Part shown: piece after piece, positions 12,291 to 25,412 of the stretch
How the letters are laid out: each line of letters begins with the position of its first letter
Numbering within the stretch: the first letter of the stretch is position 1
NCBI GenBank assembly: GCA_012931725.1
Contig: CM022948.1
Location: 72,137,272-72,201,271 of the forward strand
Direction of reading: 5' to 3'
DNA length: 64,000 bases
Source of the DNA: Litsea cubeba
Lineage: Eukaryota > Streptophyta > Magnoliopsida > Laurales > Lauraceae
Notes under the pieces: model-generated
The model's database searches: none
What the model saw: the letters and a program-made list of their open reading frames with translations, nothing else
What the model was told of the DNA's origin: nothing
Made by a program: the position numbers and the translations under genes

Positions 12291-14255
12291 CATGATGCAT
12301 GTCTGGAATCTGGATCCTTTTGACATTTTCAGCCTTCTAAAATAAAGTGAATGGGAACCATCTTTTCAACTGAAGATTCTCATTAGACTGATCAACCTTA
12401 CATTAATTACACACTTAAAACTCCCACTTGATTGATCTAAGGTGAGGCTGAGTTTGAATGTGGGATACACTCGTGCTTTAGACAAGCTTGACCACCCAGG
12501 CTTAATTGATATTGATTGGCAGTGGGGGGATGGAGGGAGTGTTGAGCAGGAGCAAACCAAACCACCTTGATCATCATTGAGACAGTAAGAAGTTTACTTT
12601 TGGTTTATTTTGCTTTGCCCTGTCTTCCCTTGGGAGGCATCTATACGAAGGAATTTCTTATTAAAATCTCATGAGTTGGGAATTTATAATAAAGATATTA
12701 GCTATCATCTTCAGAGCATTTGAAGTTTCTTATTTAATTATTAAAAATTTAAAAATCTAACATTTTGAAATATCACTCTTTAAGAATCTTAAAGTTTTAG
12801 TGTTCTAAATTCTGGAATAATTTACAGGAGGATTGAAAAAAACTGCTGAGAGTACAGCATTTGGGAATTCAAATTCTCCCCGACAGCGTCCCAATAAACT
12901 CCTGCAAAATCAGGTCAGTGTTGGCCAGATGGAAAGGTACTTGCACCAAGAGAAATCCTTTTTTACTCCTTCAACTTTGAATTAGATGTCGGATTGAATG
13001 AGACAAGCACCAGCAATCAATTTTCAACAATGGCAGAAGATGTGAAGATGTTTGTCCATTGATTTTTATTCTAAGCCCATGTGGCCCAGTTACCCTCAAC
13101 CTGCTCGACATGACCCAAAGTTTGTTTGGATTCGGGTCACGCTTGGTTCAGAATTTTAAGACCTGCATGAACTCAGGCTGGGCTTGGGTTGAGCCTTGGT
13201 TACCAAGATTTGACTCATGCACCTGGCCTTTTAACATAAATATAACATGTAAGCAACTACGCGTGTGGTTTAAGATTTATAGTAATCATCATTATCATCA
13301 TCAAAGTCTTTTTCCAAATATATTGGGGTCAATTACCTTAATATTGTCTCTCTCAATTTATATTTAGGCTGTGACAAAAGTTTTACATTGGCTATCAACC
13401 TATAATTAGGATATAGTAGACTATATTTATGCAAAGTTTAAACGATATCTATTGTGAAACGTGAGTACCCAAACTGCCCGGAGCAGACACAACTCAATCC
13501 AAGAGCTGAGAATTTACAACTCAGGTTGAGCTTGGGTTGGGTAATTTCAAGTTCTATATGGGTTGAGTTGGGTTGGATTTGCCCTAGCACAATTTGGGTC
13601 AGGCCAATACCTGACCCTACCACGCTGAGTTGCACTTGGGTCAGGCCAATACCTGACCCTACCACGCTGAGTTGCACACTTCTCTAGGTGATATGTCTTT
13701 GGGCCAGTGAGGCACATATAATTGTAAAGTGATCTCTATCTTTTGATCTATGGAACCCATAGTTGGGTCAACATCACCAATGGTTCACATCTTGTCTGCT
13801 TGTGCCGTTTATATGTTCTTGGATCAAGAACATGGAATTTCCATAAAGTGGCAGTGGCAGTGTGGCACACATAAACAAGTAGTTTCACTTTAAACTTGTC
13901 ATCCCTCTGATTAGTGATTAATCAATAGCTAGGAAGCTTCTCTATCCACTCAAGCCTTCTCGTGATTATAGTTTAATTTAAGCTTACTTTGACGTGATCC
14001 CCAAATCATGACTAAAAAGTCATCATCGAGCAGAGGAACTAAACCTTAATTATGGGATAAACAACCCAAAGTTAAAGCTTCCGCAGACTAAATGTAACCT
14101 TCTTTTGAAGAAAGATACCATTAATTAAAGAGAATCCATGAATGCATCATGTGCAGACTATATAAAAAGCTGCAGTTCTTACGCGGGGAATGTATGTCTT
14201 GCTTAAAACATTTAGTCTACTAAGATCAATCTTGATGACTCCATGATAGAGAAAA
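12291..14255. other. Intergenic DNA, no gene recognised
   Basis: No supported coding region. Open frames at 13059-13367 and 13454-13687 lack motifs and the second lies across a recent tandem duplication (13594-13677). Confidence 0.55.
13594..13677. repeat. Two-copy tandem duplication, 42-bp unit
   Basis: Copy 1 is 13594-13635 and copy 2 is 13636-13677, identical as read. Each unit contains GGGTCAGG and its near inverse CCTGACCC, so the unit can itself fold. Confidence 0.9.
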
Positions 14256-14256
14256 A

Positions 14257-17007
14257 CTAGCAAAACCCCGTGGATAACCACGAAACCACCAAATGCACAG
14301 ACTGATATGAATTATTTTTAATAAATTTATTAATTAGTAAACTTGTGAGTCCTTTTTTTTTTTTTTGCTAATTTGATCTTTATGTTTTTTTTCAAATGTT
14401 TTATTCTTTATGTGAGGCATGAATTGATTAAGAAAGATCAAATGATCATATACCTAACAAATTAACCTGATATATTTAAGTGGGACCAAGATGAATGGGG
14501 CCATCATTTCTATTCTAACCGTTCATAAAATCATATGATGCGGGCTGGGACCCATTAATTGATTGATAAAGATCAAATGATCAAATGATCATAGACCTCT
14601 CAAATTGACCAAACCTAACCCAATTAAGTGGGACCCCTAAGATGAATGGGGTCCACCATCTATATTCTAACCGTCCATAAAACCATATTATGCGGAATGG
14701 GACCCATGAATTGATTAAGAAAGATCAAATGATCAAATGATCGTAGACCTAACAAATTGACCTAATATATTTAAGTGGGACCTAGATGAATGGAGTCCAC
14801 CATCTTTATTCTAACCGTCCATAAAATCAAATGATGCGGGCCGGGACCCATGAATTGATTGATAAAGATCAAATGATCAAATGATCATAGACCTCTCAAA
14901 TTGACCAAACCTAGCCTATTTAAGTGGGACCCCCAAGATGAATGGGGTCCACCATCTATATTCTAACCATCCATAAAACCATATGATGCGGGCTGGAACC
15001 CATGAATTACTTGATAAAGATCAAATGATCAAATGATCATAGACCTCACAAATTGACCAAACCTAACCTATTTAAGTGGAACCCCCCAGATGAATGGGGT
15101 CCACCATCTCTATTCTAACCGTCCATAAAACCATATTATGCGGGATGGGACCCATGAATTGATTAAGAAAGATCAAAGGATTAAATGATCGTAGACCTAA
15201 CAAATTGACCAAATATTTTTAAGTGGGACCCATATGAATGGGGTCCACCATCTTTATTCTAACCGTCCATAAAATCAAATGATGCGGGCCGGGACCAATG
15301 AATTGATTGATAAAGATCAAATGATCATAGATCTCTCAAATTGACCAAACCTGACCTATTTAAGTGGGACCCCCAAGATGAATGGGGTCCACCATCTATA
15401 TTATAACCATCCATGAAACAATATGATGCGGGATGGACCCATGAATTGCTTGATAAAGATCAAATGATCAAATGATCATAGACCTCACAAATTGACCAAA
15501 CCTAACCTATTTAAGTGGAAACCCCCCAGATGAATGGGGTCCACCATCTTAGAATATAGATGGTGGACTCCATTCATCTTTGGGGTCCCACTTAAATAGG
15601 TTAGGTTTGGTCAATTTATGAGGTCTATGATCATTTGAACTTTATCAATCAATTCATGGGTCCCGGCCCGCATCATATGATTTTATGAACGGTTAGAATA
15701 GAGATGGTGGACCCCATTCATCTGGGTCTCACTTAAACACATTTGATCAATTTGTTAGGTCTACGATCATTTGATCATTTGATCTTTTTAAATCAATTCA
15801 TGGGTCCCATCCCGCATAATATGATTTTATGGACGGTTAGAATAAAGATGGTGGACCCCATTCATCTGGGGGGTTCCACTTAAATAGGTTAGGTTTGGTC
15901 AATTTGTGAGGTCTATGATCATTTAATACTTTGATCATTATCAAGCAATTCATGGGTCTCAGCCCGCATCAGAATAGAGATGGTGGACCCCATTCATCTG
16001 GGTCTCACTTAAACATATTTGATCAATTTGTTAGGTCTACAATCATTTGATCCTTTGATCTTTTAAAATCAATTCATGGGTCCCATCCCGCATAATATGG
16101 TTTATGGACGGTTAGAATAAAGATGGTGGACCCCATTCATCTGGGGGGTTCCACTTAAATAGGTTAGGTTTGGTTAATTTGTGAGGTCTATGATCATTTA
16201 ATACTTTGATTATTATCAAGCAATTCATGGATTCCAGCCCGCATCAGATTATTTCATGGACGATTAGAATATAGATGGTGGACCCCATTCATCTTGGGGG
16301 TCCCACTTAAATATGTTAGGTTTGGTCAATTTGAGAGGTCTATGATCATTTGATCATTTGATCTTTATCAATCAATTCATGGGTCCCGGCCCGCATCATT
16401 TGATTTTATGGACGGTTAGAATAAAGATGGTGGACCCCATTTTGCAGGTACCCATGAATTGCTTGATAAAGGTCAAAGGATCAAATGATCATAGACCTCA
16501 CAAATTGACCAAACCTAACCTATTTAAGTGAAACCCCCCAAATGAATGGGGTCCACCATCTCTATTCTAACCATCCATAAAATCATATTATGCGGGATAG
16601 GACCCATGAATTGATTAAGAAAGATCAAATGATCAAATGATCAAATGATCATGGACCTAACAAATTGACCAAATATTTTTAAGTGGGACCCAGATGAATG
16701 GGGTCCACCATCTTTATTCTAATCATCCATAAAATCAAATGATGCGGGCCGGGACCCATTAATTGATTGATATAAATTTAGCACATCTGGTGTGTTGGCT
16801 TATTTAGGGATCTCATGGAGAGATTTTAGGCTAGCTTTTGAGTGGAAGATGATTCTTGATGGAGAGATTTTAGATCTTTTGAGTGTGTAATAGATATAGA
16901 GATTTTAGGGATAAGGGCAACTCCGGAAATAGCATTGCAAAAAGCTTGATGTTGTGCCAGGTAGGTGTCTTTATGTGAGGAAGAGTACATCTCTTTAGTA
17001 ATATAGA
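14257..17007 (-). mobile_element. Non-autonomous Helitron (minus orientation) filled with satellite-like repeats
   Basis: Read on the minus strand, the element starts TCTATATTACTAAAG at 17007, preceded by A. It ends with the hairpin CGTGG-TTAT-CCACG (14269-14282), an 8-nt spacer and CTAG (14257-14260), followed by T. This is the Helitron arrangement: A^TC at the 5' end, a hairpin near the 3' end, CTRR^T, and no inverted repeats or target duplication. It is 2751 bp long and has no Rep/helicase gene. The 5' ~240 bp and the 3' ~110 bp closely match the second element at 19705-20951, which lies in the opposite orientation. The interior is an array of ~147-bp repeats (see separate entry). Confidence 0.85.
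14425..16765. repeat. Satellite-like array: about 15 units of ~147 bp, in trimeric higher-order order
   Basis: Each unit contains GATCAAATGATC, TTTAAGTGGGACCC, ATGAATGGGGTCCACCATCT, ATTCTAACCGTCCATAAAA and ATGCGGG. ATGCGGG falls near 14537, 14688, 14833, 14985, 15139, 15280 and 15425 (spacing 141-154 bp). The bases after CGGG cycle through three types (CTGG, ATGG, CCGG), so similarity returns every third unit (about 447 bp). From about 15547 to 16440 six units are inverted (CCCGCAT in the window strand), then two more lie in the first orientation. Confidence 0.85.
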
Positions 17008-19704
17008 TATGGAGTGGTGAATTAGGCATTTACTAAAAGTTAGATCATTAGAAATTGATAGACATTTGATGTGTGAGTATTAAATGAATCATTGATGAAT
17101 AAAGGGTGGGTTTTACCGGTGGTATTGAATTGAGTTTGTCTTTATTTAAATGGCTAAGTTACAAATCCTCTTGATACCGTAGAGTTGTTGGAGCACATCA
17201 ACATATATCATGCCTTATTTGTCATCTTTGGCCCTAGTTAAGGAGTCTGTGGCTCATGGTTGGTGACATCGAACAGTTCTGACTGCTGAATCATGTGGAA
17301 GTATGGCCTGAAATTAGCGGGCTTCATATGTGCTCACAGTTCCATTCACTGATTCACAGTTCCATTATGAGTGGGGCCATTGTTCACTATCAAGGCTGGA
17401 CTCAACTGGTGACATTTGGAGAGGTTTTTTTATGGTCCTACTCCCATTTGATAGATCAATTTTCCCACGGAAATGCCACTTGATCAGGTGGCCTGACCAG
17501 GTTGATTAATGAATTGTACTTCCAAATATTGACACATTGATTGGACGGTCTTGATTGATGTGTACTTAATGAAGTGTAGTCAATGATTCCAACCCATGAG
17601 TCCTTATATGTAAAGGCTATTTGCTAGTTGTTTATAAAAGAGGTTTATAGGTTCCTAGTAATCATTATTGGAGGTCTTCTTGAAACTACTCTTTTTTTTT
17701 TTGGTAAAAATCTTGAAACTACTTATTGTTACCGTAATTTTACATATAATTAATATAAAGTAAGGTGTAGTAAATCATCAAATCTAATTAAATCAAAAGA
17801 GAGTAAACTATAATAAGGTTACGATAATATTTTATTTTTAGTTATTTGGTATAGAATTTTTTTAACATTTTTATAGAAAAATAAAGCTTTTTTTTTATCT
17901 TTTAGTAGAAAAAGATGGTTGCTTATTTATTTATTTTTTTAAAGATGGAGGAAATTTTTAATTAAAGTGTTATTGATGTGAACCATTATCTGAAAAATTG
18001 AGATTTTACTTGACTTTTACTAATTTAGTAAAGTGCCAAACGGGCTTATGATTTATTTATACAACAATGTACCATTTTTAAAAATATTTCTTAAAAAAAA
18101 CCCATAGAGTCAGCCCATTTGGTAATTTTACTTGTCAAGTAAAGTTAAGCATCAAGTAAAAAGCATTTTATTTCAAAACTCCCTCCATTTTTTTTCTAAA
18201 AGAGTAAAAAAGCAATTATCTTTAATCACTAAAAGACAAAAAAACTTCATTTTCCTATACAAAAAGTAAGAAATATTTCATCCCAAACAACTAAAAATAA
18301 AATAATCATAACCCACTTATATTGTATTCTCTTTCTTTATTTCACTTCACTACATTTTATTTTAAAAGTCAAATTACCAAACGGGTCTGCACTCCCATTG
18401 TTGTTCTGATATATTTAGGGGGAAAAACAACTTATTATATGGGGATTTTTCTCTTGCAAGCAGACATTCTGGCATACACCTTTAATTAGGGGGGCCTATT
18501 TTTTGATAGGCCCCCACTTCTCTTGGTAGTGGGATTGGGATGTTCGGCATGTGGATGTGGATGATCCCTTGGAGAAAATTCGGACATATCATAGACACTT
18601 TTTTCTCTTTGAACTTTCAGCACCTAAATGGATTCCTTATTGATATTACTTTTTGCCCTTTTTCTCTCAAGTCACAGTTGTGGTGGGTCAATATTCTGAT
18701 CACATCATGCAGATGAGTGGAAAGTGGAAACTCTACTCATGTTAACTAATTTGAGCCGTCGATCACTCTAAATCTCTTCCCAATTTTTTTTTATTAAGTG
18801 GATGATATTACATAACAAGTTATAGACAGATGGAATCCTAAGAAACAGATATCGAGTGATGCCAACATGTATTTAAAGTGCACCACGAATAATCCATAAT
18901 TAGGGACATTGAAATTAGAGCGTTTAAAATAGATTTAATGAGTTTCACCTAAAAGTAGAATGCATTCCGTGCTAATGCGGTCAAGCTCGAGCTCGTGGGG
19001 TTCACACTAGGATGTTGTTATTTTCATTAGGATAGGATAGATGGAAAGTTCTCTTTCTCGATAAGGGTCAGGTTACAACATCAGCCCATTAGATCAATGC
19101 AACTATAATTGAGTTTGGTTTGAACAAAATCCAACCCAATCTACTTACAAAACACTTTTTCTCAAGAAAAAGGTCTAGCAAATGATGAGGGTGGTTAATT
19201 TTCAATATTGGGTGAAACCTGAGCCCCCTTATAAGAAAGCTTCCAATTTAAAATAAAAGGGTAGGGAATAAAACAAACTTCCTTGCTGAGAGAGAGGAAG
19301 CAAACATAAAGTAGCTTTTTAATGGTGTTATAATGAAGGTTAATTTAGTTTAGTGAAAGCGAAAGCGTGGGGTGGAGAAAGCAGAGTCAGAGAAAAAGGA
19401 AAAGGCAACTGAAGAGGCTTTATCAAGAACCAGCATAAGTACATTAACACATACACTGAGCATATGTGAATCACAAACCCTTTTCTGGTTGTTTATTTTG
19501 GGAATGCCGCCCAATAGGCATGTATCACGCCAACCTTTCCTTAAAAATAAAAGATCGAGTCCCAAGAGTGCCTTTGATTATTGGTAAGCATCAAGATGGG
19601 CCCACAAGAGAATGGCACAAAACCAGATATATACTTTTTTGGTAGAATATAAAATTAGACTTATATCAACCTAGTTGATGTTGGTTGGTTTAAGCCTTGT
19701 GTTA
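17008..19704. other. Spacer between the two opposed Helitrons, no gene recognised
   Basis: No coding region with motifs is visible. A MITE-like element lies at 18111-18389, and a stray related terminus (GCCAAACGGGCTTATG near 18038) suggests a second, degraded copy. The frames at 19350-19587 are short and motif-free. Confidence 0.55.
18111..18389. mobile_element. MITE-like element with CAG...CTG termini
   Basis: The left end CAGCCCATTTGGTAATTTTA matches the reverse complement of the right end (CAGACCCGTTTGGTAATTTG), giving about 24-bp imperfect inverted repeats with a hAT-like CAG start. The 279-bp interior is AT-rich and non-coding. No clean 8-bp target duplication is seen (CATAGAGT versus CACTCCCA), which lowers confidence. 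Confidence 0.5.
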
Positions 19705-20951
19705 TCTATATTACTAAAGGGATGTACTCATCCTCACATAAAGACACCTGGTGCAACTCAATTTTTTTGCAATGTCATTTTATGAGTTACACTTATCCCT
19801 AAAATCTCTATATCTATTACACACTCAAAAGACCTAAAGTCTCTCCATGATGAATCATCTTCCACTCAAAAACCTAAAATCTCTCCGAGAGATCCCTAAA
19901 TAAGCCAACACACCATATGTGCTAAATTTATATCAATCAATTTATGGGTCCCGACCCGCATCATTTGATTTTATGGACGGTTAGAATAAAATTGGTGGAC
20001 CCCATTCATCTGGGTCCCACTTAAAAATATTTGGTCAATTTGTTAGGTCTATAATCATTTAATCTTTCTTAATCAATTCATGGGTCTCATCCCGCATAAT
20101 ATGATTTTTTGGACGGTTATAATAGAGATGGTGGACCCCATTCATTTGGGGGGTTCCACTTAAATAGGTTAGGTTTGGTCAATTTGTGAGGTCTATGATC
20201 ATTTGATCATTTGATCTTTATCAAGCAATTTATGGGTCCCAGCCCGCATCATATGATTTTATGGACGGTTAGAATATAGATGGTGGACCCCATTCATCCT
20301 ACGAGTCCCACTTAAATAGGCTAGGTTTGGTCAATTTGAGAGGTCTATTATCATTTGATCTTTATCAATCAATTAATTGGTCACGGCCCGCATCATTTGA
20401 TTTTATGGACGGTTAGAATAAAGATGGTGGACCCCATTCATCTGGGTCCCACTTAAATACATCAGGTCAATTTATTGGGTCTACGATCATTTGATCTTTC
20501 TTAATCAATTCATGGGTCCCATCCCGCATAATATGGTTTTATGGACGGTTAGAATATAGATGGTGGACCCATTCATCTTGGGGGTCCCACTTAAATAGGT
20601 TAGGTTTGGTCAATTTGAGAGGTTTATGATCATTTGATCTTTATCAATCAATTAATGGGTCCCAGCCCGCATCATATGATTTTACGAACGGTTAGAATAG
20701 AGATGATGGACTCCATTCATCTTGGTCCTACTTAAATATATTAGGTCAATTTGTTAGGTCTATGATCATTTGATCTTTCTTAATCAATTCATGCATCGCC
20801 TAAAGAATAAAACATTTGGAAAAAAACATAAAGATCAAATTAGCAACAAAAAAAAGGACTCACAAGTTTACTAATTAATAAATTTATTAAAAATAATTCA
20901 TATCAGTCTGTGCATTTGGTGGTTTCGTGGTTATCCACGGGGTTTTGCTAG
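19705..20951 (+). mobile_element. Non-autonomous Helitron (plus orientation), sister of the 14257-17007 element
   Basis: It starts TCTATATTACTAAAGG right after A (19704). It ends with the hairpin CGTGG-TTAT-CCACG at 20926-20939, an 8-nt spacer, then CTAG (20948-20951) followed by T. The length is 1247 bp. It shares both ends with the left element but carries only six ~147-bp repeat units (CCCGCAT near 19953, 20092, 20243, 20386, 20522, 20667). These read CC-, AT-, CT-type twice over, which is exactly two trimeric higher-order blocks. There is no protein gene, so mobility would need RepHel in trans. Confidence 0.87.
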
Positions 20952-20952
20952 T

Positions 20953-23900
20953 ATGGGATTAGAAGGAAGTGACAAATGGGAAAGCTATAAGCAAACCATC
21001 GTCCAAAAGATCCAATTTTTGTTTGGTGGGTGGATTAAAATGAAATAAGATTGAGTGTTAAATAAGAGAAAAAAAGAAAGTGAGGGAGTTAGGAAAACGG
21101 ATCTCCTGTTTGCCACTCGCTGGGGCAGATGTGGGGCGGAAGAAAGAGAAAATATTTGGACCGAATAGAGAATCCGTTTCCAGGAGTTAGGTGTGAAAGC
21201 ACTTTTTGTCATTTTGTGCTTTTTAAAATTATCTTTTTGGTAATTTTAAACTTTTAAAAGTAATTTTTGTCATTTTATTCTTTTAAAAAAATCACTCTTT
21301 TTTTTTGTTTTTTGTTTTTTGTTTTGTGGAGCTAAAAGTACTTTTTTTTGTCATTTTGTAATTTTATTACCAACTCCCTCCATTTTTCTTCCCCACTTAA
21401 ATTTATTTTATTTTACTCTACCCACAAGCAAATGGGGGCATGTCATGTACTCCCTTTTGTGTTTGTTCTAAAAATTGCCGTTCAAGCCATAACATACATC
21501 TAGCTTAATTTTGTTGCATTCAGAGATGAATGTATCTTTGTGCTATATTTATATTTGAGACTTTTTTTTTGTGAGTGCCTTTAATTCAGGGATACGATGT
21601 TCAGATGAATTGCCTCACCCCTTTAATCAAACATTGGCATACTGATATTCCTGCATGAGAAAATTTAACTTCTACCATTTGCCTCTGGTGACAAACAAGC
21701 TGGCAGCATCAAGTTCAACTCCTACTGATCATGTATATGTTTGCTTCATGATCATATATACTTCCCTTCTTGTGGGCCTTATTTCAACCACAAGGCTAGA
21801 GATGGTTGAAAACCGGGTTTGTGATGAGGACACATGTGAACAACACCTAATCATGCTCATGAATTGGTCTTTCTCACCAAAATTTAATGATGTCATACCA
21901 TTACTGTTTATATTGGTAAAAAAAAAAAAAAAACTGTGCTTCTATGACTGCACCATCAGATTTTAAAGTTCTAAAATTAAGGATTAGGATCATATCGCCC
22001 GTTGACATTTACTAACTCATGTTTAATCTACATCTCAAATCCTTCTCATTCCCCTCTTTCCTTATTATTGACATGCATGCAGGTGGGCCCCACACAGAAT
22101 AATCAGATCTTTATGGTTCGAGCTAGGAAAAAAAAAAGGGTTGATGACATGCACAATTATTTTGATCATGATATGATAATGCAAATTGACTGATTTCCAT
22201 TCTTTGTCGTGAAAGATGATCAATCCTTGAAAATCTCAGTGTTGCTCAACTCCAAAGTGACTATCACTGTAGCAAATGCGGCAATAGTGCACATTCAACA
22301 TATTGGATTTAAAAAACATAAAGTCTGCTATGGGATTGAGAATAAGGCCACTCGGATTCTTTGAGAATAACATTTTGTCTATTCAAGAAGGGGCCCAGTA
22401 CAGAGTGGGATGTTTTCAATTTTATCATCATTCACAGCTGAAGACTTAGCGGCCCACACCACCAAATGAATAAAGCCAACAAAGGGAAGACAGATTAATT
22501 GAGTTGGATCATCTGAGGATCTAACCTCTCAGAATTTCACTGAGGCCTGTCTTAAAAATCTATCAGCTGATCTAACTTCGATATGAAAGCCATTCAAAGA
22601 CACTTCTGACTTCTCCTCAGATATAATAAGATTTCACTACAGTTAAAGTTAGGTGCACAATCAAATTGATTAGAATCACAAAACAAAAAGAGTGCTCAGG
22701 AGATAATTTAATGGAGTAAAATCAAATGTATTGAATTTGAAGACCAACTTTATTCAAATTGGAGTGAAATTTGGTCTAATGACAAGAACGAAAGAATGCC
22801 ATCTTGAGTAGTTTTGGCTTTTGTATTTTTTTTAATATACATGGTATTCAAACTCATGCACTCTCAAGTCCAAAAAAATATTTGTTATACAAGAAGTAAA
22901 GTAAAATATATGACAGAGTATTTCCATTCGCCGATTTCTAACTTTACCATATTTGATCGGTCATCGTAAGTGGAAAAGTAAAGTCTCAGCCACCAAAAAA
23001 ACATTCCTTTTACTTAATGGCCACCAAATATTTTAGTACATAATACTCAAGTAACGTTGTTACTTAACTGCTCCAATTCTTCTCATCTCCCTTTTAATTA
23101 TTCTAATGGATAAAAGCTTCTTTGTTACATAATTATTAATTACATTTTCCATTTATTCAACGTTTACTTATACTTCTAAAAAAATATTTACCTATCAATC
23201 CAATGCCCTCTATTTCCTTCTATTTATATATATATATATATATATATAAACTTTAGTTGTGATCAATCCTCTTTTTGTACTTCAAGCTCAGTGTTAAGGC
23301 ATCTTTTCTCCATAGATATTTAGAATCAATTCCTGATTGTAATGTTGCTGATAATGAGAAAATCGGATGGGAGTTGAGTGTGAAATGTGAATGTCTTGGT
23401 ATTTATCACGAATAAAATTAATATAATTTGACATTAAGCAGTACAATTGAAATTTATCTCATAAGTTTCCGAAATGAATAAAAACTAGGCTTTCAAGAAC
23501 TACACGTTTAAGGTTAGAAATCATTTGTTAGACCATCTATTTCAGTCACCCTAGGCCTGAACTCACCTTCAAGCCCTTTCTTGGTCTCTTGTTTTATTAG
23601 ATGGAGCCATGGAGGTGAGCAATTTAAGAATTCTTTCCTATAAGGACATTTGCAAACAAAACCAAAATGATAATTATAATCATGTGATGGAAATGATACT
23701 GTGATGCCGACCATAGAGACAGAGAGAGAGAAGAGAAAGGGTAAAAGCCAAAAGGCCCAAAACAGTGGAGGAGAGCATCTTGGACGGTAGGCCCTCTTCC
23801 GGCGCGCACGTGCGGGTCCCACTACTGGTGTAATTCGACACGTGTCCATAAGCCGTAGTTTGGTGCCTGGTGGAGCAGACATCCAATCCTGAGTGACTGA

Positions 23901-25407
23901 CTGACCATGGTTAGGTTAGAGTTAAAGCTGCTGAAGGTTGAACCCAAACCACATGAGTATGGTACAACAGCCAACGTGTCTCTTTCTCTGTTGCTGGGAC
24001 ATAAGCCAATTGTAGTATTGGTATATTTGATTGGGTGTTTGGTGCTTACAAACTCCAATTTTCTGTTTGCATTGTTTCTAAAATTTATCACCAATATATT
24101 TTGGAAAAGAAAAGATAGAAATCCATATTTTCATTTCAACCATCCAACCTTTTATCTTATTTTCATGAACATGTCCTCTAATATATCTTTATCCTTACCA
24201 TATTAAAAGAAATTTAATTTTTAATTTAAATTTTCACTTATATATATATGCTCCTAAACATACAATCCTAAAGGGAATGTTTATGTAATAATTTTTAGCA
24301 GAAAAGTGGACAGTTTAAAACTTATTTTTCAGACGTTTGGTGCAAAATAATTCTACGGAAACGCTTTCCGGCATCGTCAACATTTTCCTTGTTAATGTTG
24401 GAACTAAGTTTCCTATTAGGGGTATGGAAAATAGATTTCCTTAGAAAAACCACGCAACTCTTTTATATTTTATTTATTTAAATAAATTGTAATTTGATAT
24501 TGAATAAATAATATACATGCTATGCTATTTTCCTTCAAAAAATTACTTCGCCAAACAAGAAAATTTGATTTTTTATAAGGAATTCACAGTAGTACCAAAC
24601 AACATTAGCACCAATTCAACGAGGAAAAATAATTTGTACCAAACATGAATTTTTAAATTTTACAAAATTTTTTTCTGAGATTTTTATTTTTTGGAATTTA
24701 CTGAAGTGACAATTTTTTCTTTCCATTGCACGTCAATTTTTTTCTTTTCACGAAAAGAATGTATACTCAAAGGTGTCCTAAATCTTCACTTAGGTTGGTC
24801 TTTTTGTACTATCATTTGAATTCCTACTTTTTATCCCTTTTATCTCTTGTGCTTGTCATGCTCATGAGAGACTTGCTTGGATGACTGGACCACTCTTGTT
24901 GGATCAGATAATTAGAGATTTTTAAGAAGGATTTAGGTTGCGGTTAGGATTTATTGTGGGCCCATTGTTTATATAAACATAGAGCTCAGAAGAATCTGGT
25001 CCATCCAACGATTGAAATGGGCATTCGCCGTCATTTGGCATGGGAAATGGTGCTGAGCCACACAGATTTTCACAACGGTATTCGGCAGTACACCAAGCAT
25101 CTCTGGCTCCCACACTTTTGTAGATCATCCCAGGTCAGTAGTAGCCACAGAGAGTTAGACACGCTTTGCTCGGCTCATCTTTGTATTTATTTCAGTGATA
25201 TATCTAAACCTTTGGCATTCATTACACATTTGTGATTTAACATCAACGCAAATTTGACTTTGATCTGACAGTGCAGATTCTTCATTTCCTCATGCAAATT
25301 TTAACACCATCGCGCTTGATTTAATTAGGTTTTAGGATTTAGATCAACTAAAATAGAACTCGAGTCCTCCAAAGTTTTTTCAGCTGAGATCCCTCTTGCT
25401 AAACACT
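20953..25407. other. Intergenic DNA, no gene recognised
   Basis: No motif-bearing coding region. Short open frames around 21655-21966, 23514-23886 and 23907-24206 are not supported by splice structure or domains. A (TA)n run lies at about 23225-23248, and MITE-like sequence at 24332-24647. Confidence 0.55.
24332..24647. mobile_element. Probable MITE
   Basis: GACGTTTGGTGCAAAATAAT at the left resembles the reverse complement of the right end (CATGTTTGGTACAAATTATT), with about four in five bases matching over ~22 bp. The interior is AT-rich and non-coding. No target duplication was resolved, and neighbouring sequence (24025-24268) carries similar TTTGGTGC-type ends, so nested copies are possible. 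Confidence 0.4.
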
Positions 25408-25412
25408 ATAGT

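Noticed and set aside
14425..16765. CRISPR-like or other prokaryotic repeat array
   Set aside because: Units are ~147 bp without constant short repeats and unique spacers, occur in both orientations and lie inside Helitron ends in plant DNA.
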